Assembly (NCBI GenBank): GCA_937883885.1
Contig: CAKZXL010000387.1
Coordinates: 1 to 9,416 of the forward strand
Length of the DNA: 9,416 nt
Reading direction: 5' to 3'
Source of the DNA: an uncultured Aquincola sp.
GTDB lineage: Bacteria; Pseudomonadota; Gammaproteobacteria; Burkholderiales; Burkholderiaceae
This document shows, piece after piece, positions 1 through 5,689 of the stretch. The notes beneath the pieces are model-generated. The model made no database searches. It was not told the DNA's origin and saw nothing but the letters and a program-made list of their open reading frames with translations. A program made the translations under genes and the position numbers. The first letter of the stretch is position 1; the number at the start of each line of letters is the position of its first letter.

Positions 1-30
1 ATGAAGGTGTTGCGATGACCGGTTGAATCC

Positions 31-333
31 GCCCAATACCTGTCCATCCGCTACAGCGAGCGCTTGGCCGAGGCCGGCATCGAGCCCTCAGTGGGCTCCA
101 AGGGCGACAGCTACGACAACGCCCTGGCCGAGACCATCAACGGGCTCTACAAAGCCGAGGTCATCCACAGGAGGGGGCCCTGGAAGACCAAGCAAGCGGT
201 GGAACTGGAGACGCTGGAATGGGTGGCCTGGTTCAACCACCACCGACTGATGGCGCCCCTGGGCTACCTCCCGCCGGCCGAGTTCGAGGCCCACTACCAT
301 CGACAACGCGCTGGTCAGGCCGCGACCGTCTGA
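31..333 (+). pseudogene. IS3-family transposase (OrfB), C-terminal fragment
   Basis: This is the C-terminal part of the DDE integrase domain of an IS3-family transposase (OrfB type), which cuts and joins the element's ends. The visible protein begins at QYLSIRYSERLAEAGIEPS, runs through GDSYDNALAETINGLYKAE, which carries the third catalytic acidic residue (Glu) of the DDE triad, and ends with the WFNHHRL...GYLPPAEFEAHY segment typical of the family tail. Roughly the last 100 residues remain. The two catalytic Asp residues and the whole N-terminal half are absent. A TGA at 16-18 closes the frame upstream and the only in-frame start is an internal TTG at 64, so the fragment cannot give an active transposase. 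Family assignment is secure; the exact IS name is not. Confidence 0.88.
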
Positions 334-345
334 CTTAAACCAACG

Positions 346-372
346 GGCCTCCGCGATACCCGGGGCGGTTCA
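346..372 (+). repeat. Right terminal inverted repeat of the IS3 remnant
   Basis: Just after the transposase stop the sequence runs GGCCTCCGCGATACCC then GGGGCGGTTCA. Read from the other strand it starts TGAACCGCCCCGGG, the form of end known for this IS3 subgroup, with the terminal TG...CA of the family. The left copy is outside the window or lost, so the repeat cannot be paired here and no target duplication can be read. Confidence 0.6.
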
Positions 373-704
373 GCTACAGCCTGACCCGGTGGCAGGCGTT
401 GACCCGCTACCGTGACGACGGGCGCATCGAGATCGACAACAACGCGGCAGAACGTGCGCTGCGCGGCGTGGCCCTCGGACGCGGCAACTACCTGTTCATG
501 GGTTCGGATGCCGGCGGGCGCCGTGCGGCGGCGATCTACAGTCTGGTGGAGACGGCCAAGCTCAACGGGCTCGACCCCGAGGGGTACCTGCGCGAGGTGC
601 TGGGCCGCATCGCAGACCATCCGATCAACCGCATCGACGAGCTGCTGCCCTGGAACATCGGGCGGGCCGTCGCGCCCGCAGCCGATGTACCGCGTGCCGC
701 ATGA
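373..704 (+). pseudogene. tnpC: IS66-family transposase TnpC, C-terminal fragment
   Basis: This is the end of the large IS66 transposase. The readable protein starts at [12 protein letters not shown] and continues [18 protein letters not shown], which holds the conserved Glu of the catalytic triad (in NAAERALR). It then passes through [21 protein letters not shown] and the tail [20 protein letters not shown]...[11 protein letters not shown], all classic for the C-terminal region of TnpC. About 110 residues remain of a protein usually around 500 long. The break with the IS3 end falls between about 369 and 373; the frame stays open back to a stop at 336-338 only through IS3 sequence. The stop TGA at 702-704 overlaps the ATG of the next ORF. 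Inactive as seen. Confidence 0.88.
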
Positions 705-1225
705 GCCACCCCGGTGTAGACCCTCAGCTCGTCGATGTCCTGAACCGCGCCAGCAGCCTGCAGCTGTTCCAGCTCAGCGCGCTGATCGAGCGCCTGCTGG
801 CCGACCCGCGGCGCATCATCGCCGTGCGCGTGAACATGCACCTGGGCCAGACGGTGCGCTTCGTGGACTGGCGCGACGGCAGCCTGCGTGAAGGCAAGGT
901 GCTGGCCATGAAGGACACGCAGGTGACCGTGCAGGACCTGCTCGAGCGCCGGGAATGGAAGCTGCCTTATGCGGCCATCGAGCCGCCGGCGCCCAACCCA
1001 ACCGCCCGGGCGCAGGCCGCTGCGGCTGCGCCGCCGCCGGCACCACCCAAACCTACCCGCAACGACTTCCGCTGTGGTGAGAAGGTGGCCTTCGAGGACA
1101 AGTACCTGCAGACGGTGGTGGGCACCATCCTGCGCATCAATGAGCGCACGGCCAGCATCGACCCGGGGGACGGAACGAAGTGGCGGGTAGGCTTCGGGCT
1201 ACTGCGCCACGTCCTTGACGTCTGA
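701..1225 (+). CDS. IS66-associated accessory protein with two SH3-like modules, function unknown
   Basis: This 174-residue protein overlaps the tnpC stop by four bases (ATGA), so it is probably translated by coupling to the transposase; no clear Shine-Dalgarno precedes it. Residues 1-40 look helical ([24 protein letters not shown]). Residues 49-93 ([19 protein letters not shown]...W.LPYAAI) and 126-172 ([19 protein letters not shown]...[10 protein letters not shown]) share the pattern G-x-x-V-x-F-x-D, then G-x-(V/I)-L, then a late Trp and an aliphatic end. This suggests two small SH3/KOW/Tudor-like barrels. They are joined by an Ala/Pro-rich linker (about 94-121). The gene lies inside the IS, between tnpC and the right end, so it is probably an element-borne helper, perhaps binding nucleic acid or a host protein; that role is inference. 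It appears intact although the transposase is broken. No named family is recognised. Confidence 0.72.
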   Translation: MSHPGVDPQLVDVLNRASSLQLFQLSALIERLLADPRRIIAVRVNMHLGQTVRFVDWRDGSLREGKVLAMKDTQVTVQDLLERREWKLPYAAIEPPAPNPTARAQAAAAAPPPAPPKPTRNDFRCGEKVAFEDKYLQTVVGTILRINERTASIDPGDGTKWRVGFGLLRHVLDV

Positions 1226-1271
1226 CCAAAGGCAGCCGCGTCCCTCGACAGGGTTGTGGGGTCGCGCTTAC
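1226..1271 (+). repeat. IS66 right end with terminal inverted repeat
   Basis: The 46 bases after the accessory ORF end in TGTGGGGTCGCGCTTAC. The terminal GCGCTTAC (1264-1271) matches the inverse of the GTAAGCGC start expected for IS66-family ends, so the element boundary is placed at 1271. IS66 elements usually duplicate 8 bases of target, so GCCGATCG (1272-1279) would be the right-hand copy. The left copy is outside the window and the boundary cannot be confirmed from this side alone. Confidence 0.55.
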
Positions 1272-1353
1272 GCCGATCGGTGGTCTGAGATTTATAGTCC
1301 TCCGAGCGTTGACTACTGCCGTTAATCTACGGGTTTCAAGGTTGAAGACGACT

Positions 1354-2241
1354 ATGAGTGTTTGGAGCGTGGCGGCACGTATCGGGGCTGAACTGGGAGA
1401 GGGGCTCCACTGGGACCCTTCTCGGCAGCGCCTGTGGATGGTGGATATCATTGGGAAGCGCTTGTTGGCCGTTGCGCCAGGGAAAGCCGACCATTGGGAG
1501 CGACTGCTACCTCAACGCGTCGGCTGGGTGCTGACTGAGCAGGACAGTTCGGCTTTGCTGCTGGGCTTGCAGGAAGGCATTGGCCGCCTGCAAGATCCGG
1601 AGGCATCTGAGGTATCTTGGCTGTCGCGCATGTTTGCTGGTAATCCAAGCCTACGTTTGAACGATGGAAAAGCGGACAGCAGCGGAGCCATCTGGGCCGG
1701 GTCCCTTAATCACGACGATGAAACTCGCCCTGACGGTGCGTTGTACCGCGTCGATCCGCGCACTGGCTCTACGAGCCTTGTCGATAGTGGATATTTAGTC
1801 GCAAATGGGCCGGCAATTGATAAGGAAGGGGGCTTGATGCTGCACAGTGACAGTGGCCGGCGAGTCATCTATTCCTTCAATCTCAACGTCTCGACTGGAG
1901 TCATCAGTGGCAAGCGCATATGGAAGCAGTTTCTTGCCGAAGAAGGTTATCCGGATGGTATGTGTTTTGACGCAGACGGATGCGTGTGGGTGGCCCATTG
2001 GGGGGCAGGCTGCGTCAGTCGGTTTGGTCCTCATGGCGAATTGCTGAGGCGTGTAAACTTGCCGGTTTCCAACGTTACCAATGTATGCTTTGGGGGCCCG
2101 GCACTTGACCGGCTGTTTGTCACATCGGCCAAAGTGGGGCTCACGCGACAACAGTTGGAGTCACAACCATTGGCAGGCGCGCTTTTTGAGATTGACTGTG
2201 GTGGGGTTCATGGCCTGCCCAGCCTCGCCGCAGGTCGCTGA
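1354..2241 (+). CDS. SMP-30/gluconolactonase/LRE family sugar lactonase
   Basis: This 295-residue, soluble six-bladed beta-propeller lactonase probably hydrolyses a sugar lactone to its acid. The metal-site residues of the SMP-30 family are visible: Glu16 in GAELGEGLHWDP, Asn151 in LVANGPAID, and Asp201 in YPDGMCFDADGCVWVAHW. Asn103/Asp104 in RLNDGKADSSGAIWAGS form the usual substrate-side motif. Length is normal and no signal peptide is seen. The ATG at 1354 is preferred because it gives the standard N-terminus just before the propeller and has GAAGA five bases upstream; a TTG at 1309 would add 15 residues of no family character. The IS66 end lies 82 bases upstream, so its native promoter may have been cut off. 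It converges on fcl. Members act on glucono-, arabino-, xylono- or fucono-lactones; the substrate cannot be read here, and the fucose context is only suggestive. Confidence 0.85.
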   Translation: MSVWSVAARIGAELGEGLHWDPSRQRLWMVDIIGKRLLAVAPGKADHWERLLPQRVGWVLTEQDSSALLLGLQEGIGRLQDPEASEVSWLSRMFAGNPSLRLNDGKADSSGAIWAGSLNHDDETRPDGALYRVDPRTGSTSLVDSGYLVANGPAIDKEGGLMLHSDSGRRVIYSFNLNVSTGVISGKRIWKQFLAEEGYPDGMCFDADGCVWVAHWGAGCVSRFGPHGELLRRVNLPVSNVTNVCFGGPALDRLFVTSAKVGLTRQQLESQPLAGALFEIDCGGVHGLPSLAAGR

Positions 2242-2245
2242 GAGT

Positions 2246-2262
2246 GGCGCTACTTGAGCGCC
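2246..2262. terminator. Small hairpin between convergent lactonase and fcl genes
   Basis: The 38-base gap between the two converging stops holds the inverted repeat GGCGCT-ACTTG-AGCGCC (six-base stem, five-base loop). Its position suits a shared bidirectional terminator, but no T-run follows on either strand, so factor-independent termination is doubtful. Confidence 0.35.
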
Positions 2263-2279
2263 CCTGCGATCGATCCGCC

Positions 2280-3260
2280 TCAGGTGCCGGTAGCGACGAA
2301 TTCTCGATAGGCGTTAGCCAAGCCCTCCTCCAGCGTAGTCTCGGCTCGCCAACCAAAGCGATTGATCAGACTAACGTCCATGAGCTTGCGCGGCGTACCG
2401 TCCGGCTTGCTGGTGTCGTAGGAAATCTTGCCTGTGTACCCGACAACCGTGCGGACCAACTCCGCTAGCTCGGCGATGGTCACGTCATTGCCTACACCAA
2501 TGTTCACCAGCGGTGGCTCGAAGCGGCCGGAGACGGCCTCATCGCTACCTAGTAACAGGCTATAACGATCGTCAGGCAGGCCCATCAAGAATACGCATGC
2601 CTGTGCCATATCGTCGCTGTAAAGGAATTCTCGGCGCGGGGTCCCCGTGCCCCAGACAGTGACGGTGCTGTCGCCACGCAGCTTGGCCTCGTGAAACTTG
2701 CGAATCAGAGCTGGGATGACGTGACTGTTGGTCGGGTGATAGTTGTCGCCGGGGCCATACAGGTTGGTAGGCATGGCAGCTAGATAGCGGGTGCCGTGCT
2801 GACGGTTGTAGCTCCAACACATTTCGACACCTGCGATCTTGGCAAGCGCATACGCACGATTCGTCGGCTCCAGAGGGCCGGTCAGCAGGCAACTCTCTGG
2901 CATCGGCTGCGGTGCATGCTTCGGATATATGCAACTGGATCCTAGGAATAGCAGGCGAGCGACTCCGGTTTGCCATGCTGCATGAATCACATGCGTCTGG
3001 ATTGCAAGGTTGTCGCGGATGAAGTCCGCTGGGTAGGTATTGTTGGCCACAATTCCGCCGACCTTTGCGGCAGCCAGGAACACGTACTCAGGTTGCTCTT
3101 CACGAAAGAATGCTTCGGTGGCCGCGGCGTCGGTCAAGTCCAGTTCAGCATGTGTTCGCAGCAGCAAATTTGTGTGCCCTGCAGCCTGCAAGGACCGGAC
3201 AATGGCCGATCCAACGAGCCCGCGGTGACCAGCGACGAAAATGCGAGAGTTGGCTTTCAC
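2280..3260 (-). CDS. fcl: GDP-L-fucose synthase (3,5-epimerase / 4-reductase)
   Basis: Converts GDP-4-keto-6-deoxy-D-mannose, the product of Gmd, to GDP-L-fucose by 3,5-epimerisation and NADPH-dependent reduction in the cytoplasm. It is a 326-residue extended short-chain dehydrogenase, a normal length. Visible signatures are the nucleotide-binding loop GHRGLVG (11-17), [10 protein letters not shown] near 61-70, the active-site segment LGSSCIYP (106-113), and the catalytic YALAK (Tyr137, Lys141). [13 protein letters not shown] and the substrate-side [11 protein letters not shown] segment follow, then [15 protein letters not shown]. The start is GTG (3258-3260), three bases after the gmd stop, so the two are almost certainly cotranscribed and translationally coupled; the Shine-Dalgarno is weak. 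No defects are seen. The gene is also known as wcaG. The assignment is secure because gmd is adjacent. Confidence 0.96.
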   Translation of the reverse strand: MKANSRIFVAGHRGLVGSAIVRSLQAAGHTNLLLRTHAELDLTDAAATEAFFREEQPEYVFLAAAKVGGIVANNTYPADFIRDNLAIQTHVIHAAWQTGVARLLFLGSSCIYPKHAPQPMPESCLLTGPLEPTNRAYALAKIAGVEMCWSYNRQHGTRYLAAMPTNLYGPGDNYHPTNSHVIPALIRKFHEAKLRGDSTVTVWGTGTPRREFLYSDDMAQACVFLMGLPDDRYSLLLGSDEAVSGRFEPPLVNIGVGNDVTIAELAELVRTVVGYTGKISYDTSKPDGTPRKLMDVSLINRFGWRAETTLEEGLANAYREFVATGT

Positions 3261-3263
3261 AGA

Positions 3264-4379
3264 TTACTCGTTGTAGTCGTAGGCTTGGAAACCCGCCATC
3301 TTGACTAAACTGTCGCGCCGGGCTGCGGTATAGTCGGCCTCCACCATTTCCTTGACCAACTCATCAAGACTGGTCGTCGGTTCCCAACCCAGCTTGGCTT
3401 TGGCTTTGCTGGGGTCTCCGAGCAACGTTTCGACTTCCGTCGGGCGAAAGTAGCGTGGGTCGACTCGCACAACGACATCGCCAACCTTGCACTTGGCCTT
3501 GTCGCCAGTGACCTTGGTCACAACGCCAGTCTCCGCCACACCTTCACCACGGAACTCCAGCGTGATTCCCAGTTCGGCAGCCGATTTTTGAACGAACTCA
3601 CGCACGCTGTATTGCACGCCCGTGGCGATGACGAAGTCCTCGGGCTTGTCCTGCTGCAGCATCATCCATTGCATGAGCACATAGTCTCGAGCGTGTCCCC
3701 AGTCACGCAAGGCGCTCATGTTGCCAAGGTGCAGGCAGTCCTGCAGACCAAGTGCGATTCGCGCTATCGCGCGGGTGATCTTGCGGGTGACGAAGGTCTC
3801 GCCACGCAGCGGGCTCTCGTGGTTGAACAGCACGCCATTGCACGCGTACATGCCATAGGCCTCACGGTAGTTCACCGTGATCCAGTAGGCGTACATTTTG
3901 GCCACTGCGTACGGGCTACGCGGGTAGAAGGGGGTGGTTTCCTTCTGTGGAATCTCCTGCACGAGGCCATACAACTCGCTGGTGCTGGCCTGATAGAACC
4001 GAGTCTTGTTCTGCAGGCCCAGGATGCGGATCGCCTCCAGGAGCCTCAGCGTGCCGATGCCGTCTGCGTCTGCGGCGTACTCGGGCTGTTCGAAGCTCAC
4101 GGCCACATGGCTCATCGCACCCAGGTTATAGATCTCGTCGGGCTGGGTCTCCTGCACGATGCGGATCAAGTTGGTGCTGTCAGTCAAGTCGCCGTAATGC
4201 AACTTAAATCGCTGATTGTCAACGTGCGGGTCTTGGTACAGGTGGTCGACGCGGTCGGTGTTGAAGAGGCTGGAACGGCGCTTGATGCCGTGCACGACGT
4301 AGCCCTTCTTCAGCAGAAGTTCCGACAGATAGGCGCCGTCTTGGCCGGTGACACCGGTGATCAAAGCAGTTTTGGTCAT
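3264..4379 (-). CDS. gmd: GDP-mannose 4,6-dehydratase
   Basis: Dehydrates GDP-D-mannose to GDP-4-keto-6-deoxy-D-mannose, the first committed step toward GDP-L-fucose (and GDP-rhamnose or perosamine in other organisms). It has 371 residues, full length for the family. Motifs: GVTGQDG (9-15) for NADP binding, [16 protein letters not shown] (33-48), [10 protein letters not shown] (62-71), STSELYG (132-138) with catalytic Thr133 and Glu135, and YAVAK (Tyr157, Lys161). [18 protein letters not shown] and [26 protein letters not shown] follow. The ATG at 4377-4379 gives the standard MTKTALITG start; a GTG at 4472 would add 31 residues unlike the family. No Shine-Dalgarno is visible: the leader just upstream is pyrimidine-rich (TCTCCTCC). 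First gene of the gmd-fcl pair, with fcl three bases downstream. Residue 89 is Met where many homologues have Gln (GAMSHV for AAQSHV). Confidence 0.97.
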   Translation of the reverse strand: MTKTALITGVTGQDGAYLSELLLKKGYVVHGIKRRSSLFNTDRVDHLYQDPHVDNQRFKLHYGDLTDSTNLIRIVQETQPDEIYNLGAMSHVAVSFEQPEYAADADGIGTLRLLEAIRILGLQNKTRFYQASTSELYGLVQEIPQKETTPFYPRSPYAVAKMYAYWITVNYREAYGMYACNGVLFNHESPLRGETFVTRKITRAIARIALGLQDCLHLGNMSALRDWGHARDYVLMQWMMLQQDKPEDFVIATGVQYSVREFVQKSAAELGITLEFRGEGVAETGVVTKVTGDKAKCKVGDVVVRVDPRYFRPTEVETLLGDPSKAKAKLGWEPTTSLDELVKEMVEADYTAARRDSLVKMAGFQAYDYNE

Positions 4380-5003
4380 GAGCGTGCGGTTGGAGGAGAA
4401 ACGCGGGTAGCCGGAGGATAACCCGTCTCCGAGCGTTTTCCCGGATGGGGCGCAAGGCCGATTCACTCCCACGTGGCGGTGTCTGCAAGCAATCTTCTGG
4501 CCAACAGGTCGCGACGCCCCTCATTGGTGGGTCGCTTCAAGGGCGCCGGTTCGTCCGGGACGGCTCTGTTGCCTCATCTAGGCAGTGTCAGGCGGAACAC
4601 CAGCGCCACCTTCCGGGCAGAGCCCGAGCCCGGCATGAGGTGCTCGGGTGGCTGCATCAGCATACGCCACAGCGCGGAGCCGAGCGGTCACAGACAACGC
4701 TGGCCCGCCGCCGCGGGATGAACACCGACCGGGGCACCGGAAGCCGTTGATGTCGTTAACTCCACGGCGCTGCAGCGCGGGTCGAGGCTGCCCCAACACT
4801 CTGGTGGGTGGCCCATGCGGGGCCAGTGGGTCGGCGAGGGCTGTTGTGCCGCCGCTGGGAGTCACAGGCCTGCGCCGTTACTTGCCCCGCCGCGGCCAGA
4901 CCTGACCCGCTGGCTCGGGGTCATCGAGCCGGTGCCAAAGACCCGACTTCCCCGAGGAGCAGTGCGCCAAGCAGGGCCAAGACGCCCGTTGGATCCCATC
5001 GTG
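4380..5003. other. Gene-free stretch upstream of gmd
   Basis: I see no convincing gene in these roughly 620 bases. Open frames exist on both strands because the DNA is GC-rich, but their products are low-complexity Arg/Pro/Ala strings with no family resemblance and no ribosome binding site. The part next to gmd should contain its promoter and leader, yet no clear -35/-10 pair can be picked out by eye on the minus strand. The stretch adjoins broken PEP-CTERM-like genes, so much of it may be decayed coding sequence. Confidence 0.5.
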
Positions 5004-5290
5004 CTAGTTGGCCCGGGCGCTCTGCCGGCGCCAAGCCACCACGGAGGCGCCCATTAGCATCAGTGCCCAGGTGGCGAGCTCGGGCACCGCCGATTTCTCA
5101 TGCATCTCGACCTTTAACGCGTAGGAGAACTCGTTAGGTGCATGTGCGTAGAGCGCATATCCGACGTTGCCGCCTGTCAGGCGACATCCAATACTGCCCC
5201 CCAGGGGTCAGTTCTCGAGGTCGCTTGACACCCCGTGCCTAAGATGATTTCGATGGCAGTTCGGGCTATTGCACGAAGGGGTGTTGTCAT
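5004..5290 (-). pseudogene. Broken PEP-CTERM (exosortase substrate) protein gene
   Basis: The lower frame ends in ALKVEMHEKSAVPELATW followed by ALMLMGASVVAW and RRQSARAN, with a stop at 5004-5006. This is the PEP-CTERM layout: a Val-Pro-Glu motif (here VPEL rather than VPEP), then a hydrophobic stretch, then an Arg-rich end, which marks secreted proteins for exosortase-linked processing in EPS-making bacteria. Upstream, an ATG at 5288-5290 with a strong AGGAGA site opens MTTPLRAIARTAIEIILGTG, which could be a signal-like N-terminus, but that frame stops at 5177-5179. The C-terminal frame differs from it by one shift and is closed upstream by TGA at 5208-5210. The parts together would make only about 95 residues, shorter than usual, so a frameshift plus internal deletion is likely. 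The sorting tail is clear; joining the two parts is inference. Confidence 0.6.
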
Positions 5291-5295
5291 CGCGG

Positions 5296-5301
5296 TCTCC
5301 T
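5296..5301 (-). promoter_or_regulatory. Strong ribosome binding site (AGGAGA)
   Basis: On the minus strand AGGAGA lies five bases before the ATG at 5288-5290 and just after the TGA at 5307-5309. This stop / Shine-Dalgarno / start order is a typical gene junction and is the main reason to think a real gene once began at 5290. Confidence 0.5.
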
Positions 5302-5306
5302 GCTGT

Positions 5307-5657
5307 TCACGGTGTGCCGTGCTGCGGGCGCCGCGCATCGGTAGCTGGAACCAACCGCACGCGCACGCTCGGCGCCTGGAAGAGCAGGAGTCCGGCCACC
5401 AGCAGGAGGCTGCGGCCGGGATCTGGCACGACACGAATGGCCAAGTAGAGATCCGAATCTTCGAATGGCCGGCCCAGCAAAATGGCTTGACCGTAGGCAC
5501 AGGGGTTCCCGGCGAACCAACCGCTGCCGCATCGCGCTGTGGCGGCGCTGAGCAGGACGCTGTACACCTCAGCCGATCTTTCGGGCGTGCCACCGAGAGT
5601 GAAATCTACACCCAGGCGCAACCGACACTTGTCAGGCCGAGCCGCCAGGGGTGCAGC
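5307..5657 (-). pseudogene. ORF with PEP-CTERM-like tail, probably truncated
   Basis: An open minus-strand frame of about 116 codons runs between stops at 5658-5660 and 5307-5309. It has no ATG near its beginning (TTG at 5619-5621 is the only early start-like codon) and no ribosome binding site, so it looks like the 3' part of a longer gene. GC is concentrated in third codon positions, which favours real coding history. The protein contains GVDFTLGG, then AEVYSVLLSAA and SDLYLAIR, then VVPDPG followed by RSLLLVAGLLLF and a tail with scattered Arg. V-P-D-P-G plus a hydrophobic run resembles a PEP-CTERM signal, but the tail extends past the usual end, so the signal may be damaged. No function is assigned. 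Its stop lies 16 bases before the next start on the same strand. An unrelated membrane-anchored fragment is the alternative. Confidence 0.35.
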
Positions 5658-5689
5658 TCAGACAAGGCGACTGTCCGGTCTGCCCGACA

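Larger units (their letters stand above)
31..372 (+). mobile_element. Remnant of an IS3-family element (right end only)
   Basis: This segment holds the last part of an IS3-family transposase gene, a short tail, and a right terminal repeat ending in TTCA. Everything upstream of the final part of the catalytic domain is missing: homology starts abruptly near position 31. The first 30 bases do not fit the residues that normally precede this part of the protein, and the frame has a stop at 16-18. The right edge abuts IS66 tnpC sequence directly, so the IS3 copy appears to have landed inside an IS66 element and later lost its left part. The call rests on recognition of the protein and of the TGAACCGCCCCGGG-type end, not on a database match. 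Confidence 0.8.
373..1271 (+). mobile_element. Remnant of an IS66-family element (3' half)
   Basis: The segment contains the C-terminal end of tnpC, an accessory ORF coupled to it by an ATGA overlap, and a right end reading GCGCTTAC. That is the inverse of the GTAAGCGC start typical of IS66-family ends. The left half (tnpA, tnpB and most of tnpC) is not in the window and was replaced or displaced by the IS3 insertion. The element is therefore not autonomous as seen. It ends 82 bases upstream of the lactonase start codon. Confidence 0.75.

Noticed and set aside
1269..1298. Possible hybrid promoter from the IS66 end (TTACGC) and TTATAG
   Set aside because: Both hexamers fit the consensus poorly and nothing else supports a promoter; only transcript mapping could settle it.
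1309..1353. TTG start for the lactonase at 1309
   Set aside because: It adds 15 residues of no family character, whereas the ATG at 1354 gives a normal length and has a purine-rich site at suitable spacing.
3588..4421. 277-codon open frame on the plus strand, antisense to gmd
   Set aside because: Gmd is certain from its motifs. The antisense product has no recognisable domain and is a shadow of gmd codon bias.
4380..4472. Extension of gmd by 31 residues to a GTG at 4472
   Set aside because: The extra residues do not resemble any Gmd N-terminus, and MTKTALITG at 4379 is the standard start.
4562..4572. GGCTCTGTTGC resembles an IS6-family terminal repeat
   Set aside because: The match stops after 11 bases, no partner repeat or transposase is nearby, and a chance match is plausible.
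4578..4865. 95-codon open frame on the minus strand upstream of gmd
   Set aside because: Low-complexity Arg/Pro/Gly product, no ribosome binding site and no recognisable family.
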